From: Frigidibacter albus
Lineage (GTDB): Bacteria > Pseudomonadota > Alphaproteobacteria > Rhodobacterales > Rhodobacteraceae
NCBI RefSeq assembly: GCF_009908165.1
Contig: NZ_JAAAUC010000009.1
Span: forward strand, 1 to 64,000
Length of the DNA stretch: 64,000 bases
Direction: 5' to 3'
Positions 39,344-51,062 of this stretch are shown in pieces; the stretch's first letter is position 1, and the number at the start of each line of letters is the position of its first letter. A model generated the notes under the pieces. That model ran no database searches. It was not told the origin of the DNA and worked only from the letters and a program-made list of their open reading frames with translations. A program made the position numbers and the translations under genes.

Positions 39344-40057
39344 ATGACCGAAGGCCCCGACATTTCCCGCACCGCCGCGCTGATCGGCGATCCCGCCCGC
39401 GCCGGGATGCTGGCAGCGCTGATGCGCGGGCAGGCGTTGACCGTTTCCGAACTGGCGGCAGAGGCCGGGATCGGCCTGCCCACTGCCAGCGCGCATCTGG
39501 CACGGCTGGAGGGCGGCGGGCTGATTGCCCCGCGCAGACAGGGGCGGCACAAGTATTTCGCGCTTGCCTCGGATGAGGTTGCGGCGCTGCTTGAGGCACT
39601 GATGCGCTTCTCGGCGGGCTCTGCCCCCGCGCGCCTGCCGGGGCCGCGCGATCCGGCGCTGCGGCAGGCCCGGGTCTGCTACAACCATCTGGCCGGAGAG
39701 CGCGGGGTGCAGATGTATGACAGCCTTGTGGCGCGCGGCTTCCTTCTGGCCGCCGGTGAGGGGCTGCGCCTGACGGAGGAGGGCGTGGGCTTTGTCACCG
39801 GTTTCGGCATCGACCTTGCGGCGCTGCAGGCCGCGCGCCCGCCGCTGTGCCGCGAGTGCCTTGACTGGAGCGCGCGGCGCAGCCATCTGGGGGGCAGGCT
39901 CGGCCGCGCCTTCCTGCTGGCGATCGAGGCGAAGGACTGGGCGCGGCGCAGCCCCGGCAGCCGGGTGATCGCCTTCACCCCCGAAGGCGCCCGCCGCTTT
40001 GCGCTGGCCTTTCCGGCAGCACGGGCGGATGACCTTTCCCGCATCGCGGGCGGATGA
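39344..40057 (+). CDS. ArsR-family transcriptional regulator, extended
   Basis: A 237-residue protein with a winged-helix domain (about 10-85: RAGMLAALMRGQALTVSELAAEAGIGLPTASAHLARLEGGGLIAPRRQGRHKYF) and a long C-terminal domain containing CRECLDWSARRSHLGGRLGR. It is longer than classical ArsR metal sensors (about 110). Only three cysteines are seen (one near residue 110, two in the CREC pair), so metal sensing is uncertain. Its divergence from the NIPSNAP/ABM pair suggests it represses them. Confidence 0.85.
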   Translation: MTEGPDISRTAALIGDPARAGMLAALMRGQALTVSELAAEAGIGLPTASAHLARLEGGGLIAPRRQGRHKYFALASDEVAALLEALMRFSAGSAPARLPGPRDPALRQARVCYNHLAGERGVQMYDSLVARGFLLAAGEGLRLTEEGVGFVTGFGIDLAALQAARPPLCRECLDWSARRSHLGGRLGRAFLLAIEAKDWARRSPGSRVIAFTPEGARRFALAFPAARADDLSRIAGG

Positions 40058-40062
40058 ATCGC

Positions 40063-40091
40063 TTGACGCCCGCCATCTTTGCCCGTAGTTG
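40063..40091 (+). promoter_or_regulatory. Candidate rpmB promoter
   Basis: TTGACG (40063-40068), 17-bp spacer, TAGTTG (40086-40091), about 100 bases before rpmB and directly after the ArsR stop. A GGGGC/GCCCC inverted repeat lies at 40107-40129. Confidence 0.4.
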
Positions 40092-40193
40092 GCGCGAACG
40101 GAATTCGGGGCACCCGCGTGAGGCGCCCCTTTATGGTATGATGCGGGCCGCTCTGCCCTTGTGGCAACGACCCGGGAAACGAAGGATGAAACG

Positions 40194-40487
40194 ATGTCGC
40201 GCGTTTGCGAACTGACCGGGAAAGGCCCGATGACGGGCAACAACGTGAGCCACGCGAACAACAGAACGCGTCGCCGCTTCCTGCCCAACCTCAACGAACT
40301 CACGCTGATCTCGGACGTGCTGGGCCAGTCGTTCCGGCTGCGCATTTCGGCGGCCGGGCTGCGGTCTGTCGATCACCGTGGCGGGCTGGATGCGTTCCTG
40401 GCCAAGGCCAAGGACGAGGACCTGTCCACCAAGGCCCTGAAGATCAAGAAAGACATCGCGAAGGCCCAGGCCTCGGCCGCGGCCTGA
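40194..40487 (+). CDS. rpmB: 50S ribosomal protein L28
   Basis: L28 (97 residues) is a small 50S protein. [32 protein letters not shown] is the hallmark. It starts at 40194 (AAGGATG upstream), 33 bases inside a longer frame. Here it is monocistronic, with its own promoter candidate and terminator, away from the main ribosomal cluster. Confidence 0.96.
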   Translation: MSRVCELTGKGPMTGNNVSHANNRTRRRFLPNLNELTLISDVLGQSFRLRISAAGLRSVDHRGGLDAFLAKAKDEDLSTKALKIKKDIAKAQASAAA

Positions 40488-40511
40488 TCCTGGCGATCGT
40501 CTGATGTTACG

Positions 40512-40545
40512 CGGCCCTGCCTTTCGGCGGGGCCGTTTGCATTTG
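40512..40545 (+). terminator. Intrinsic terminator of rpmB
   Basis: CGGCCCTGCC (40512-40521), TTTC loop, GGCGGGGCCG (40526-40535) with one G-U pair, then TTTGCATTT. Confidence 0.75.
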
Positions 40546-40601
40546 CGGCTGCTGCATTATGCCGCTTTCCCGGCCGCCGCGCCGCCCGCTAGGATGCGAG
40601 C

Positions 40602-40955
40602 ATGATCAGGCGTCCCGCCCACACCGTCCTTATGCTGCTGCTGGCGCTGCTGCTGGGGCTGACGAGCCAGTCGCTCGCCACCGCCCGCGGCCAGACGCGG
40701 GCCGGCGAGGCGGTGGTGATCTGTTCGGGCGACGGCTTCGTCACCATCGAACTGGATGCGCAGGGCAACCCGGTCGGCCCCGCGCATCTGTGCCCCGACA
40801 TGGTGCTGGCCTTCTTCGCGGCGATGGACCTGCCGCCGGTGGTGCTGCCGCAGCGCGAGGGCCGGACCGAGCGGGCGGCGCTGCCGCCGGGCCAGGCCGC
40901 CGCCTCGCAAAGCGCCCCTGCCGCCAACGCCCGCGCGCCTCCGGCCACGGTCTGA
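40602..40955 (+). CDS. Small exported protein upstream of the PCuAC copper chaperone
   Basis: A 117-residue protein with a signal anchor (TVLMLLLALLLGLTSQSLA, about 8-26). A short conserved core has VVICSGDGFVTIELDAQGNP and HLCPDMVLAFFAAMD with two cysteines, and the tail is Ala/Pro-rich. It may belong to the small DUF2946-like copper-associated proteins, but I cannot confirm this. It lies 43 bases before PCuAC and is probably cotranscribed. Confidence 0.7.
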   Translation: MIRRPAHTVLMLLLALLLGLTSQSLATARGQTRAGEAVVICSGDGFVTIELDAQGNPVGPAHLCPDMVLAFFAAMDLPPVVLPQREGRTERAALPPGQAAASQSAPAANARAPPATV

Positions 40956-40998
40956 CGCTTCACCGCTTTCAGACCCATGCTTTTCAAGGAGTCACGCC

Positions 40999-41508
40999 AT
41001 GCGCGTTCCCATGTTCAAATCCGCTGCGGCGGTTGCTGCCCTTCTGTCCTCGCTGATGCTGCCGGGCCTTGCCCTGGCCGAGGGCGCGATCACCGTGATC
41101 GACCCCTATGCGCGGTCGTCCACCATGATGTCGGCCTCTGGCGCGGCCTTCATGGTGATCGAGAACCACTCCACCGCCGATGACCGGCTGGTTTCGGCCA
41201 GCGCCGATATCGCTGAGCGGGTGGAGCTGCACACCCACATCGCCGATACCAATGGCGTGATGCAGATGATCGAGGTGCCGGAGGGCTTCGTGATCCCGGC
41301 GGGCGGCAGCCATGCCCTGCAGCGGGGGGCCGATCATGTGATGTTCCTCGGCCTGACCCGGCCGTTGGCGCAGGGCGACATCATCCCGGTGACGCTGACC
41401 TTCGAGACGGCGGGGGAGGTGGTGGTCGAGGTGCCGGTGGATCTGGAGCGCAAGCCGATGCATGGCCAGATGCAGGGCAAGATGCAGATGGGCGCGCCCA
41501 GTAACTGA
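40999..41508 (+). CDS. PCuAC-family periplasmic copper chaperone
   Basis: A 169-residue copper carrier that supplies Cu(I) to the cytochrome oxidase Cu-A site. The signal peptide is AAAVAALLSSLMLPGLALA. The core IDPYARSSTMMSASGAAFMVIENHS is followed by the copper motif ELHTHIADTNGVMQMIEVPEGFVIPAGGSHAL, RGADHVMFLGL. The C-terminal tail GQMQGKMQM is methionine rich. The start at 40999 has AAGGAG 7 bases upstream. Confidence 0.92.
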   Translation: MRVPMFKSAAAVAALLSSLMLPGLALAEGAITVIDPYARSSTMMSASGAAFMVIENHSTADDRLVSASADIAERVELHTHIADTNGVMQMIEVPEGFVIPAGGSHALQRGADHVMFLGLTRPLAQGDIIPVTLTFETAGEVVVEVPVDLERKPMHGQMQGKMQMGAPSN

Positions 41509-41530
41509 GGCTGCGCCAAGGGCCGGCGCC

Positions 41531-41602
41531 GGGGGGCTGTCTGCCCCGCCCCAATAGTAAAGGCGGGGGGCCTTCTGCCCCCCGCGCCCCCCGAGGATAT
41601 TT
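41531..41602 (+). repeat. Second copy of the tandem-hairpin GATATTT repeat
   Basis: GGGG-rich hairpins at 41531-41552 (GGGGGGCTGTCTGCCCCGCCCC) and 41565-41585 (GGGGGGCCTTCTGCCCCCC) are followed by GCCCCCCGAGGATATTTGG. Layout as at 26403-26467. It separates convergent PCuAC and sirtuin genes. Confidence 0.6.
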
Positions 41603-41626
41603 GGAAAAGGCAAAGGGGAAGGGGCG

Positions 41627-42325
41627 TTACGCCAGCAGGCTATCGACCCAGGCGGGGACGAGTCTGGTGGCGGGGCCCTGGCGGGCCTCGTCGAATTCGG
41701 CCGTGAGGGCGGAGGGGTCGAGGTTCAGCTCCAGCGTCTGCGCGCCAGCGCGGGCGGCGTCCTGGGCGAAGGCGGCGGCGGGATAGACCTGGCCCGAGGT
41801 GCCGATGGAGACGAAGAGGTCGGCCTCGCGCAGCGCGCCCCAGATCCGGTCCATGTGATAGGGGATCTCGCCGAACCAGACGATATCTGGGCGGGTCGCG
41901 GCTGCATGGCAGGCGGGGCAGGGGTCTTCTTGGGCCATGACCGCGGGGGCGGGCCAGCGGTGGCCGCAGTCTGCGCAGAGCGCGCCGGCGAGGCTGCCAT
42001 GCATGTGCAGGACGCTTGAGGCGCCGCCGCGCTCATGCAGGTCATCGACATTCTGGGTGACGATGAGCAGATCGTGGCGCCCCGCCGCCTGCAGCCGGGC
42101 CAGCGCCTTGTGGGCGGCGTTGGGCGCGGCGCTGGCAGCCGCGGCGCGGCGGGCGTTGTAGAAGCGGTGAACGAGGGCGGGATCGCGGGCGAAGCCTTCG
42201 GGGGTCGCCACGTCCTCGATCCGGTGCTGCTCCCAGAGCCCGTCCGCGGCGCGGAAGGTGGCAATGCCGCTTTCGGCAGAGATGCCGGCGCCGGTCAGCA
42301 CCACGATCTTTTGCGGCGCGCTCAC
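41627..42325 (-). CDS. cobB: Sir2-family NAD-dependent deacylase
   Basis: A 232-residue sirtuin that removes acetyl or succinyl groups from lysines using [23 protein letters not shown] is near residue 15, [12 protein letters not shown] near 105 and the catalytic histidine in HMHGSL near 122, with zinc cysteines CADC and CPAC. I start at GTG 42325 ([15 protein letters not shown]) because the upstream open frame does not belong. It is 4 bases from the next minus-strand gene, so they are likely cotranscribed. Confidence 0.92.
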   Translation of the reverse strand: MSAPQKIVVLTGAGISAESGIATFRAADGLWEQHRIEDVATPEGFARDPALVHRFYNARRAAAASAAPNAAHKALARLQAAGRHDLLIVTQNVDDLHERGGASSVLHMHGSLAGALCADCGHRWPAPAVMAQEDPCPACHAAATRPDIVWFGEIPYHMDRIWGALREADLFVSIGTSGQVYPAAAFAQDAARAGAQTLELNLDPSALTAEFDEARQGPATRLVPAWVDSLLA

Positions 42326-42329
42326 AGGG

Positions 42330-42632
42330 TCAGCCGCAATAGGCCTCGGCATTTGCGCCGAAGTCGCGGTAGCGCAGCCAGAACGCCTCATCCCGCGGGC
42401 GGGAGGACTGGCGCACTTCCTGGGCCTGATGCGGGTCGCGGAAGAACTTGGCGGCGGCGCGCTGATCGGCGCGCGACAGGGTCTGGTCGGCGACGCGCTG
42501 GATGCAGCCGCAAAGCTGTTGCGTCGCCTGCGCCCGGCCCGAGGCGAGGCAGGCGGAAGAGATCGGCCCCGCGGCAGCGGGCCCGGCAACAAGCGCGGCC
42601 AGCGCAGCCGCAAGCAGGGTGGTTCTGGTCAT
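42330..42632 (-). CDS. Small exported cysteine-containing protein
   Basis: One hundred residues with a signal peptide ([17 protein letters not shown], about 4-20) and a helical core: [43 protein letters not shown], then [23 protein letters not shown]. Four cysteines are present (C-x12-CxC and one at the end). The family recurs in Rhodobacterales but has no known role. Start 42632 is the first methionine with a signal; the longer frame to 42740 has none. Confidence 0.75.
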   Translation of the reverse strand: MTRTTLLAAALAALVAGPAAAGPISSACLASGRAQATQQLCGCIQRVADQTLSRADQRAAAKFFRDPHQAQEVRQSSRPRDEAFWLRYRDFGANAEAYCG

Positions 42633-42821
42633 GTCACTGCCCTTCAATCCCGGCGCCGCTGCCGGTTTGCCCGGCCTGATCGGGTCTGCGGCGCCCTTTG
42701 TCATTGGCGCAACTATGCCGATTCGCAGCGGATTTTTCAATCTCTGGCGAGGGGTTGCGCCGAATTGACCGCCCGGCGCAGCGGGTGGTGGCGCGGCACG
42801 CGAGGACCCCCGGATATGGGG

Positions 42822-43019
42822 TCACCCAGCCGGCGCCGCCGCATATCCCGCCGCCGCCAGTGCCGCGATCACCGCCTCTGGCGCCGCGCTGGTCACAATC
42901 TCGGCCCGCCGCGTGGCCAGATCGACCGTTACGCGGGCCCCGGCGTCCACCCCGGCCACCGCCGCCTCGACCGCGGCGCGGCAATGGCCGCAGCTCATTT
43001 CGGGTATGTTCAGGATCAT
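42822..43019 (-). CDS. Heavy-metal-associated (CopZ-like) copper chaperone
   Basis: A 65-residue single HMA domain, [20 protein letters not shown] with the metal-binding MSCGHC at residues 8-13, then [13 protein letters not shown] and a Gly/Ala-rich C-terminus. It binds Cu(I) in the cytoplasm. AGGGGG precedes the start at 43019. No P-type ATPase is nearby; PCuAC and its partner are 1.3 kb away. Between it and the gene at 42632 are 189 bases holding a CCCC/GGGG inverted repeat. Confidence 0.85.
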   Translation of the reverse strand: MILNIPEMSCGHCRAAVEAAVAGVDAGARVTVDLATRRAEIVTSAAPEAVIAALAAAGYAAAPAG

Positions 43020-43136
43020 TGTCGCCCCCTTTGTGCCCTGCTTGCCCCTGCATCCCGCGGCCCGGGCCAAACGTCAACCGCGCAAGGGCGCGCAGCCCCG
43101 CTTGACCGCCGCGGCAAACCCGCTCATATGGCCCGC

Positions 43137-44936
43137 ATGACCGAGCTTTCCCAGATCCGCAACTTCTCGATCGTGGCGCATATCGACCACGGCAAATCCA
43201 CCCTCGCCGACCGGCTGATCCAGCTGACGGGGACGGTCGCCGCGCGCGACATGAAGGCGCAGATGCTCGACAGCATGGATATCGAGCGCGAGCGCGGCAT
43301 CACCATCAAGGCCAACACCGTGCGGATCGAGTATCCGGCCAAGGACGGCAAGACCTATATCCTGAACCTGATCGACACCCCCGGCCATGTCGACTTCGCC
43401 TATGAAGTCAGCCGCTCGATGCGCGCCGTCGAGGGCTCGCTGCTGGTGGTGGACGCTTCGCAGGGGGTTGAGGCGCAGACGCTGGCCAACGTCTATCAGG
43501 CCATCGATGCCGGGCATGAGATCGTGCCGGTGCTGAACAAGATCGACCTGCCCGCCGCTGAGCCCGAGCGGGTGAAGGAGCAGATCGAGGATGTGATCGG
43601 CATCGACGCCAGCCAGGCGATCCCGATTTCCGCCAAATCCGGCCTTGGCATCCCCGATGTGCTGGAGGCGATCGTGACCCGCCTGCCGGCGCCCAAGGGC
43701 GACCGCGATGCACCGCTGAAGGCGATGCTGGTCGACAGCTGGTATGACAGCTACCTTGGCGTCGTCGTCATGATCCGGGTCATGGACGGGATGATCCGCA
43801 AGGGCGACCGCATCAAGATGATGCAGACCGGCGCCGTTTACGGGGTGGACAAGCTGGCGGTGCTGAAGCCGCAGATGGTGGACATCGCCGAGCTTGGGCC
43901 GGGCGAGATCGGCATCTGGACCGGGTCGATCAAGCAGGTGCGCGACACGCGGGTGGGTGACACCATCACTCATGAACGCCGCCAATGCCTCGAGGCGCTG
44001 CCGGGCTTCAAGCCTGCGCAGCCGGTGGTGTTCTGTGGCCTCTTCCCGGTCGATGCCAATGATTTCGAGCCGCTGCGCGAGGCGATCGAGAAGCTGTCGC
44101 TGAACGATGCCTCGTTCAGCTCGGAAATGGAAACCTCGGCCGCGCTTGGCTTCGGCTTCCGCTGCGGCTTCCTTGGGCTGCTGCATCTCGAGGTGATCCG
44201 CGACCGGCTGGAGCGGGAATATGACCTTGACCTCATCACCACCGCGCCCTCGGTCGTGTTCAAGCTGCATATGAAGGATGGCGAGGTGAAGGATCTTCAC
44301 AACCCCGCCGACATGCCCGACCTGACTTTTGTCGACCATATCAAGGAGCCGCGGATCAAGGCCACGATCATGGTGCCGGACGAGTATCTGGGCGATGTGC
44401 TCAAGCTTTGCCAGGATCGCCGCGGCATCCAGCTGGACCTGACCTATGCCGGCAGCCGGGCGATGGCGGTCTATGACCTGCCGCTTGCCGAGGTGGTGTT
44501 CGACTTCTACGACCGGCTGAAGTCGGTCACCAAGGGCTATGCCAGCTTCGACTACCAGATCAGCGAATACCGCGAGGATTTCCTGGTGAAGATGTCGATC
44601 CTGGTCAATGACGAGCCGGTGGATGCGCTGTCGATGATGGTGCACCGCGACCGGGCCGAGATGCGCGGCCGGGCGATGGTGGAAAAGCTGAAAGACCTGA
44701 TCCCGCGGCACATGTTCAAGATCCCGATCCAGGCAGCCATCGGCGGGCGGGTGATCGCGCGCGAGACGCTGTCGGCGATGCGCAAGGACGTGACCGCCAA
44801 ATGCTATGGCGGCGACGCCACCCGCAAGCGCAAGCTGCTGGACAAGCAAAAGGCCGGCAAGAAGAAGATGCGCCAGTTCGGCAAGGTGGAGATTCCGCAA
44901 GAGGCCTTCATCTCGGCCCTGAAGATGGACGACTGA
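43137..44936 (+). CDS. lepA: Elongation factor 4 (LepA), ribosomal back-translocase GTPase
   Basis: The 599-residue length is that of the family. [26 protein letters not shown] holds the P-loop, [12 protein letters not shown] switch I, and [15 protein letters not shown] switch II. Domain 5 and the C-terminal domain follow, ending [21 protein letters not shown]. Three residues upstream an in-frame ATG (43128) exists; 43137 matches the usual length. No convincing ribosome binding site is visible for either. It follows an unrelated minus-strand gene after 117 bases. Confidence 0.96.
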   Translation: MTELSQIRNFSIVAHIDHGKSTLADRLIQLTGTVAARDMKAQMLDSMDIERERGITIKANTVRIEYPAKDGKTYILNLIDTPGHVDFAYEVSRSMRAVEGSLLVVDASQGVEAQTLANVYQAIDAGHEIVPVLNKIDLPAAEPERVKEQIEDVIGIDASQAIPISAKSGLGIPDVLEAIVTRLPAPKGDRDAPLKAMLVDSWYDSYLGVVVMIRVMDGMIRKGDRIKMMQTGAVYGVDKLAVLKPQMVDIAELGPGEIGIWTGSIKQVRDTRVGDTITHERRQCLEALPGFKPAQPVVFCGLFPVDANDFEPLREAIEKLSLNDASFSSEMETSAALGFGFRCGFLGLLHLEVIRDRLEREYDLDLITTAPSVVFKLHMKDGEVKDLHNPADMPDLTFVDHIKEPRIKATIMVPDEYLGDVLKLCQDRRGIQLDLTYAGSRAMAVYDLPLAEVVFDFYDRLKSVTKGYASFDYQISEYREDFLVKMSILVNDEPVDALSMMVHRDRAEMRGRAMVEKLKDLIPRHMFKIPIQAAIGGRVIARETLSAMRKDVTAKCYGGDATRKRKLLDKQKAGKKKMRQFGKVEIPQEAFISALKMDD

Positions 44937-44952
44937 GGCAGGCTGCCCAGGT

Positions 44953-45000
44953 GCATTCGGGCTTTGCTCTTGTGCCGGGGCCTGCGAATGCTTACTTCTT
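44953..45000 (+). terminator. Probable terminator after lepA
   Basis: GCATTCG (44953-44959) pairs with CGAATGC (44985-44991), loop of 25, then TTACTTCTT. The stem is short and the loop long, so strength is uncertain. From 45001 to 45189 I see no gene. Confidence 0.45.
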
Positions 45001-45189
45001 GTGTATGGGATTGTGCCTGCACCTGATTGCGACCTGTCCCTTCCCCGATGGCAACGGCCGGCTTTTCGCCGACAAAGGCGACCCGCCTTGGCCCGTGCCC
45101 GCCTCTGATCCTGCTTTTGCCCATGCGTGCTTTGCGGCGCGAACCGGGCGCCTCAGGGATCCGGGGCCCTCGTTCTGAAAGGACGACAG

Positions 45190-45450
45190 ATGACCATGGA
45201 TGATCTGATCCGCGTTGAAAAAGTCTTCACTCCCGCCGCTCGTCCGCGGTTCAATGCCGATGCCGTGACCCTTGCCGTGCGTGCGCTGACCGATGACGCC
45301 ACTGCGGCGCGCGAGGCGAAGACCGCCAAGCTGCGCACCGCCCGCCTGCAATACGAGGCGGCCGAGAAGGCCCAGAAGGCGGCAGAGCCGAAGAAGCCGG
45401 CCAAGAAGCCCGCCACCAAGCGCGCAGCCCCGGCGAAGCCCGCCATCTGA
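45190..45450 (+). CDS. Small basic-tailed hypothetical protein
   Basis: Eighty-six residues. DDLIRVEKVFTPAARPRFNADAVTLAVRALTDDATAA and AKLRTARLQYEAAEKAQKAAE form a helical core, followed by a histone-H1-like Lys/Ala/Pro tail (KKPAKKPATKRAAPAKPA). GAAAGGAC lies 7 bases before the ATG at 45190. The basic tail suggests nucleic-acid contact; no family recognised. The stop lies in a 14-bp near-perfect tandem repeat. Confidence 0.65.
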   Translation: MTMDDLIRVEKVFTPAARPRFNADAVTLAVRALTDDATAAREAKTAKLRTARLQYEAAEKAQKAAEPKKPAKKPATKRAAPAKPAI

Positions 45451-45462
45451 AGCCCGCCGTCT
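45435..45462 (+). repeat. Tandem 14-bp repeat across the end of a small gene
   Basis: GAAGCCCGCCATCT (45435-45448) and GAAGCCCGCCGTCT (45449-45462) differ at one base. The first contains the last codons of the small basic protein; a stop lies at the junction (TGA 45448-45450). Confidence 0.55.
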
Positions 45463-45508
45463 GAAGCTTGCAGGCTGCGGCGCCGGACGGTGGCCGCGGC
45501 TTTTGCTC

Positions 45509-45525
45509 GGGACAAATATTGTCCC
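45509..45525. promoter_or_regulatory. Palindrome GGGACAA-ATA-TTGTCCC upstream of the nrd operon
   Basis: Perfect 7-base arms around ATA, 65 bases upstream of the NrdR-like box. It could be a second regulator site. It does not fit the usual NrdR spacing of about 31 bp. Confidence 0.45.
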
Positions 45526-45553
45526 CTTCGTCATGTTTCTGAAACGTTCCCTC

Positions 45554-45590
45554 TGGACACTCGCGGCTCAGCCGATACTATATGTTGTGT
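45554..45590 (+). promoter_or_regulatory. nrd promoter overlapped by an NrdR-like box
   Basis: TGGACA (45554-45559), 16-bp spacer, TACTAT (45576-45581). ATACTATATGTTGTGT (45575-45590) covers the -10 and closely resembles the NrdR consensus, ACAC-AT-AT-TTGTGT type. NrdR represses ribonucleotide reductase genes in other bacteria; binding here is inferred. Confidence 0.55.
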
Positions 45591-45747
45591 TCAAGGTGCT
45601 GATCCCCGCTAGGGGTAAGGCATGGGAAGCCGGTGCAAGCCCGGCACTGCCCCCGCAGCTGTAAGCGGCGAGCCAAGGCCAACAACGCCACTGGGAAACC
45701 GGGAAGGCAGGCCAAGGCCGCGACCCGCGAGTCAGAAGACCGACCCT
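45590..45747 (+). promoter_or_regulatory. Cobalamin (adenosylcobalamin) riboswitch controlling nrdHIEF
   Basis: The conserved blocks appear in order: AAGGTGCTGATCCCCGC, AAGGCATGGGAAGCCGGTGC, the B12-box-type GCCCCCGCAGCTGTAAGCGG, GCCACTGGGAAACCGGGAAGGC and GAGTCAGAAGACCGACC. After the aptamer, CTCCG (45824-45828) can pair with CGGAG (45841-45845), which overlaps the nrdH Shine-Dalgarno. This suggests translational switching: cobalamin would turn the B12-independent reductase off. Confidence 0.9.
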
Positions 45748-45852
45748 GAACCGATATCAGCCACGGGCGGAGGGCCCGGTAGGGATGGTCCGTCGCGCGT
45801 GCCGCGGCGCCGTTTCCGCCTGTCTCCGTGCCGTCCGAACCGGAGCAGAACC

Positions 45853-46074
45853 ATGACCGTCACCGTCTATTCCAAACCTTCCTGCGTGCAATGCGTGGCC
45901 ACCTATCGCGCGCTCGACCAGCGCGGGATCGATTACAGCGTCATCGACCTTTCCGAAGACGCCGAGGCGCTGGACCGCGTCACCGCGCTTGGCTACCGGC
46001 AGGTGCCGGTGGTGGTGGCGGGCGGCGATCATTGGGCCGGCTTCCGCCCCGACAAGATCGGCGCGCTCTGCTGA
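45853..46074 (+). CDS. nrdH: Glutaredoxin-like electron donor NrdH
   Basis: A 73-residue redoxin that reduces class Ib ribonucleotide reductase. The redox motif CVQC is at residues 11-14 (KPSCVQCVAT), VPVVVAGGDHWAGFRPDKI near 50-70 is the thioredoxin-reductase-type docking end. GGAG lies 7 bases upstream of the ATG. It is first in nrdHIEF and its ribosome binding site is the riboswitch target. Confidence 0.92.
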   Translation: MTVTVYSKPSCVQCVATYRALDQRGIDYSVIDLSEDAEALDRVTALGYRQVPVVVAGGDHWAGFRPDKIGALC

Positions 46075-46084
46075 GAGCGGGGGC

Positions 46085-46482
46085 ATGGCGGGGCTCGTGT
46101 TCTTCTCCTCGGCCTCGGGCAATACCGCGCGCTTCGTCGAGCGGATTGGCCTGCCGGCGCAGCGGATCGGCATTCGTGCCGCAGAGCCACTGCCGGTGCC
46201 GACACAGCCCTACCTGCTGATCACCCCCACCTATGCCGATAACGATGGCGGCGGCGCTGTGCCCAAGCAGGTGATCCGCTTCCTGAACGATGCTGGCGCC
46301 CGCGTCCTGCTGCGCGGCGTCATCGCCGGCGGCAACCGCAACTTTGGCCGCTTCTACGCCCATGCCGGCGACGTCATCGCCAAGAAATGCGCCGTGCCGC
46401 TGTTCTACCGCTTTGAACTTGCGGGAACCGAGACCGATGTGGCCCGCGTCCGCGACGGGATCGCCGCCTACTGGAGAGACCA

Positions 46483-46501
<19 letters not shown>
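46085..46501 (+). CDS. nrdI: Flavodoxin-like NrdI
   Basis: A 138-residue flavoprotein that supplies the oxidant for Mn2-tyrosyl-radical assembly in Nrd[19 protein letters not shown] near the start is the FMN phosphate loop; [22 protein letters not shown] and [15 protein letters not shown] follow. I take the ATG at 46085 (AGAGCGGGGG upstream) instead of the longer frame. Its end overlaps the nrdE start by 19 bases. Confidence 0.9.
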
Positions 46502-49619
<3,118 letters not shown>

Positions 49620-49900
49620 GGCCCGGTTTCTGAGCCTCAGGCGGCGGCGTGTCGGCCACTGGGGCCGATCTGGCGCTGACGGATGGCCAGGGCGGCGGTC
49701 CTGCCATGGCTCCCTTTGCCGGGCGGGTCCGGTCACTCCGCGGCCTTGATCCGCTGGGGTCTTGCCCGACTTTTCGGGTTTGCCTTCGCGCCCCTGCTGC
49801 GCGACTGTCCGGCCTGCACGATCGAGGGCGCCGCCATGCATCATCCTTTCCGCACGCGCGGCCCGGTCCCGACCCTCCCAGGCATCGAGGCGCGGCACCC
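49620..49900. other. Gene-poor spacer between nrdF and the YeiH-type gene
   Basis: 281 bases, GC-rich, with scattered inverted CCGG and GGCC motifs. A 73-codon open frame (49683-49904) ends on the next start codon (ATGA) but has no recognisable product or ribosome binding site. I call no gene. Confidence 0.5.
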
Positions 49901-50911
49901 ATGAGCCCCCCCGATCCCCTGCCGACGCGCCCCTTTGCCCGCGCCTGGTTTGGCGAGGTGAAGGGCGGGCTGCTGCTCGCGGTCACCATCGCTTTCGCGG
50001 CAAGCTTCCTGTCCGAGCATTACGGCGCCCCGGCCATGCTGTTCGCACTGCTGCTGGGGATGGCCTTCAACTTCATGGCCGCGGATCCGCGCGCCACGCC
50101 GGGCATCGCGCTCAGCTCGCAGACCGTACTGCGGCTGGGTGTCGGCCTGCTGGGCCTGCGGCTGACCTTCGGCGATATCGCCGATCTGGGGTTGGTCGCG
50201 GTGCTGGGCGCGGCCGGGCTGCTGTTGCTGACGCTGGGGGCGGGGGTCCTGATCGCGCGGATGTTCGGCCGCTCGCTGGCCTTCGGCCTGCTGACCGGCG
50301 GGTCGGTGGCTATCTGCGGCGCCTCGGCCGCGCTGGCGATTGCTGCGGTGCTGCCGCGGCGCCACCTGTCCGAACAGGATGTGCTGTTCACCGTTGTCGG
50401 GGTCACGGCGCTGTCCACCGTCGCGATGGTGCTCTACCCCGTGCTGTTTGCCGCGCTGGGCCTCAGCGAGGTGCAAAGCGGCTGGCTGATCGGCGCCACG
50501 GTGCATGACGTGGCGCAGGTGGTCGGCGCCGGCTACTCGATCGGCGAGGAGGCGGGCAATATCGCCACCTTCACCAAACTGCTGCGGGTAGCGATGCTGC
50601 CGGTGGTGCTGATGGTCGTCAGCCTAGCCTTCCGCAACGAGGCGCGGGGCGGCGCCGGGTTGCCCTGGTTTGTGCTGCTGTTCGTTGGATTGATGCTTGT
50701 GCGCAACCTGCTGCCGATCCCGCTGCTGATCCTCGAGGCGGTGAACGAGGCCTCGCGCTTCTTGCTGCTGACCGCGATTGCGGCGCTGGGGGTCAAGACC
50801 TCGCTGAAAGAGATGTTCGCCGCCGGGATGCAGGGCTTTGCGGTGATCGGGCTGGAAACACTGCTGCTGCTGGGGATGGCGTTGGGCTTGGTCGGGTTGG
50901 TCTGGGGCTGA
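49901..50911 (+). CDS. YeiH/UPF0324-family membrane transporter (putative sulfate or anion exporter)
   Basis: A 336-residue inner-membrane protein with about ten TM segments. GIALSSQTVLRLGVGLLGLRLTFGDIADLG, TGGSVAICGASAALAIAAVLPRR (the family signature) and LIGATVHDVAQVVGAGYSIGEEAG are present. Family members have been linked to sulfur-compound export but the substrate is not proven. Start at 49901. It is followed by a terminator and stands alone, not with the nrd genes. Confidence 0.85.
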   Translation: MSPPDPLPTRPFARAWFGEVKGGLLLAVTIAFAASFLSEHYGAPAMLFALLLGMAFNFMAADPRATPGIALSSQTVLRLGVGLLGLRLTFGDIADLGLVAVLGAAGLLLLTLGAGVLIARMFGRSLAFGLLTGGSVAICGASAALAIAAVLPRRHLSEQDVLFTVVGVTALSTVAMVLYPVLFAALGLSEVQSGWLIGATVHDVAQVVGAGYSIGEEAGNIATFTKLLRVAMLPVVLMVVSLAFRNEARGGAGLPWFVLLFVGLMLVRNLLPIPLLILEAVNEASRFLLLTAIAALGVKTSLKEMFAAGMQGFAVIGLETLLLLGMALGLVGLVWG

Positions 50912-50946
50912 GCATTCCGCGGCAGGCGGGGCGGGGCGAAAACCAC

Positions 50947-50971
50947 GGTGGGGCGGAGCCCACCCCCTTTT
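50947..50971 (+). terminator. Intrinsic terminator after the YeiH-type gene
   Basis: GGTGGG (50947-50952), GCGGAG loop, CCCACC (50959-50964), then CCCTTTT. Short stem, U-rich tail. Confidence 0.6.
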
Positions 50972-51062
50972 CCACCGGATCGGGATAGATGAAATCCACG
51001 CTCGGCAGACTTCTCTATGGCCCAATACACTTGGCCCACCCTCGGCTTGTCCGCTCGACGAT

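Noticed and set aside
43074-44900. Minus-strand open frame opposite lepA
   Set aside because: Antisense shadow; composition typical of reversed GC-rich coding DNA.
49683-49904. 73-codon plus-strand frame ending on the YeiH-type start
   Set aside because: The ATGA overlap is tempting but there is no ribosome binding site, conserved motif or membrane segment; kept as spacer only.
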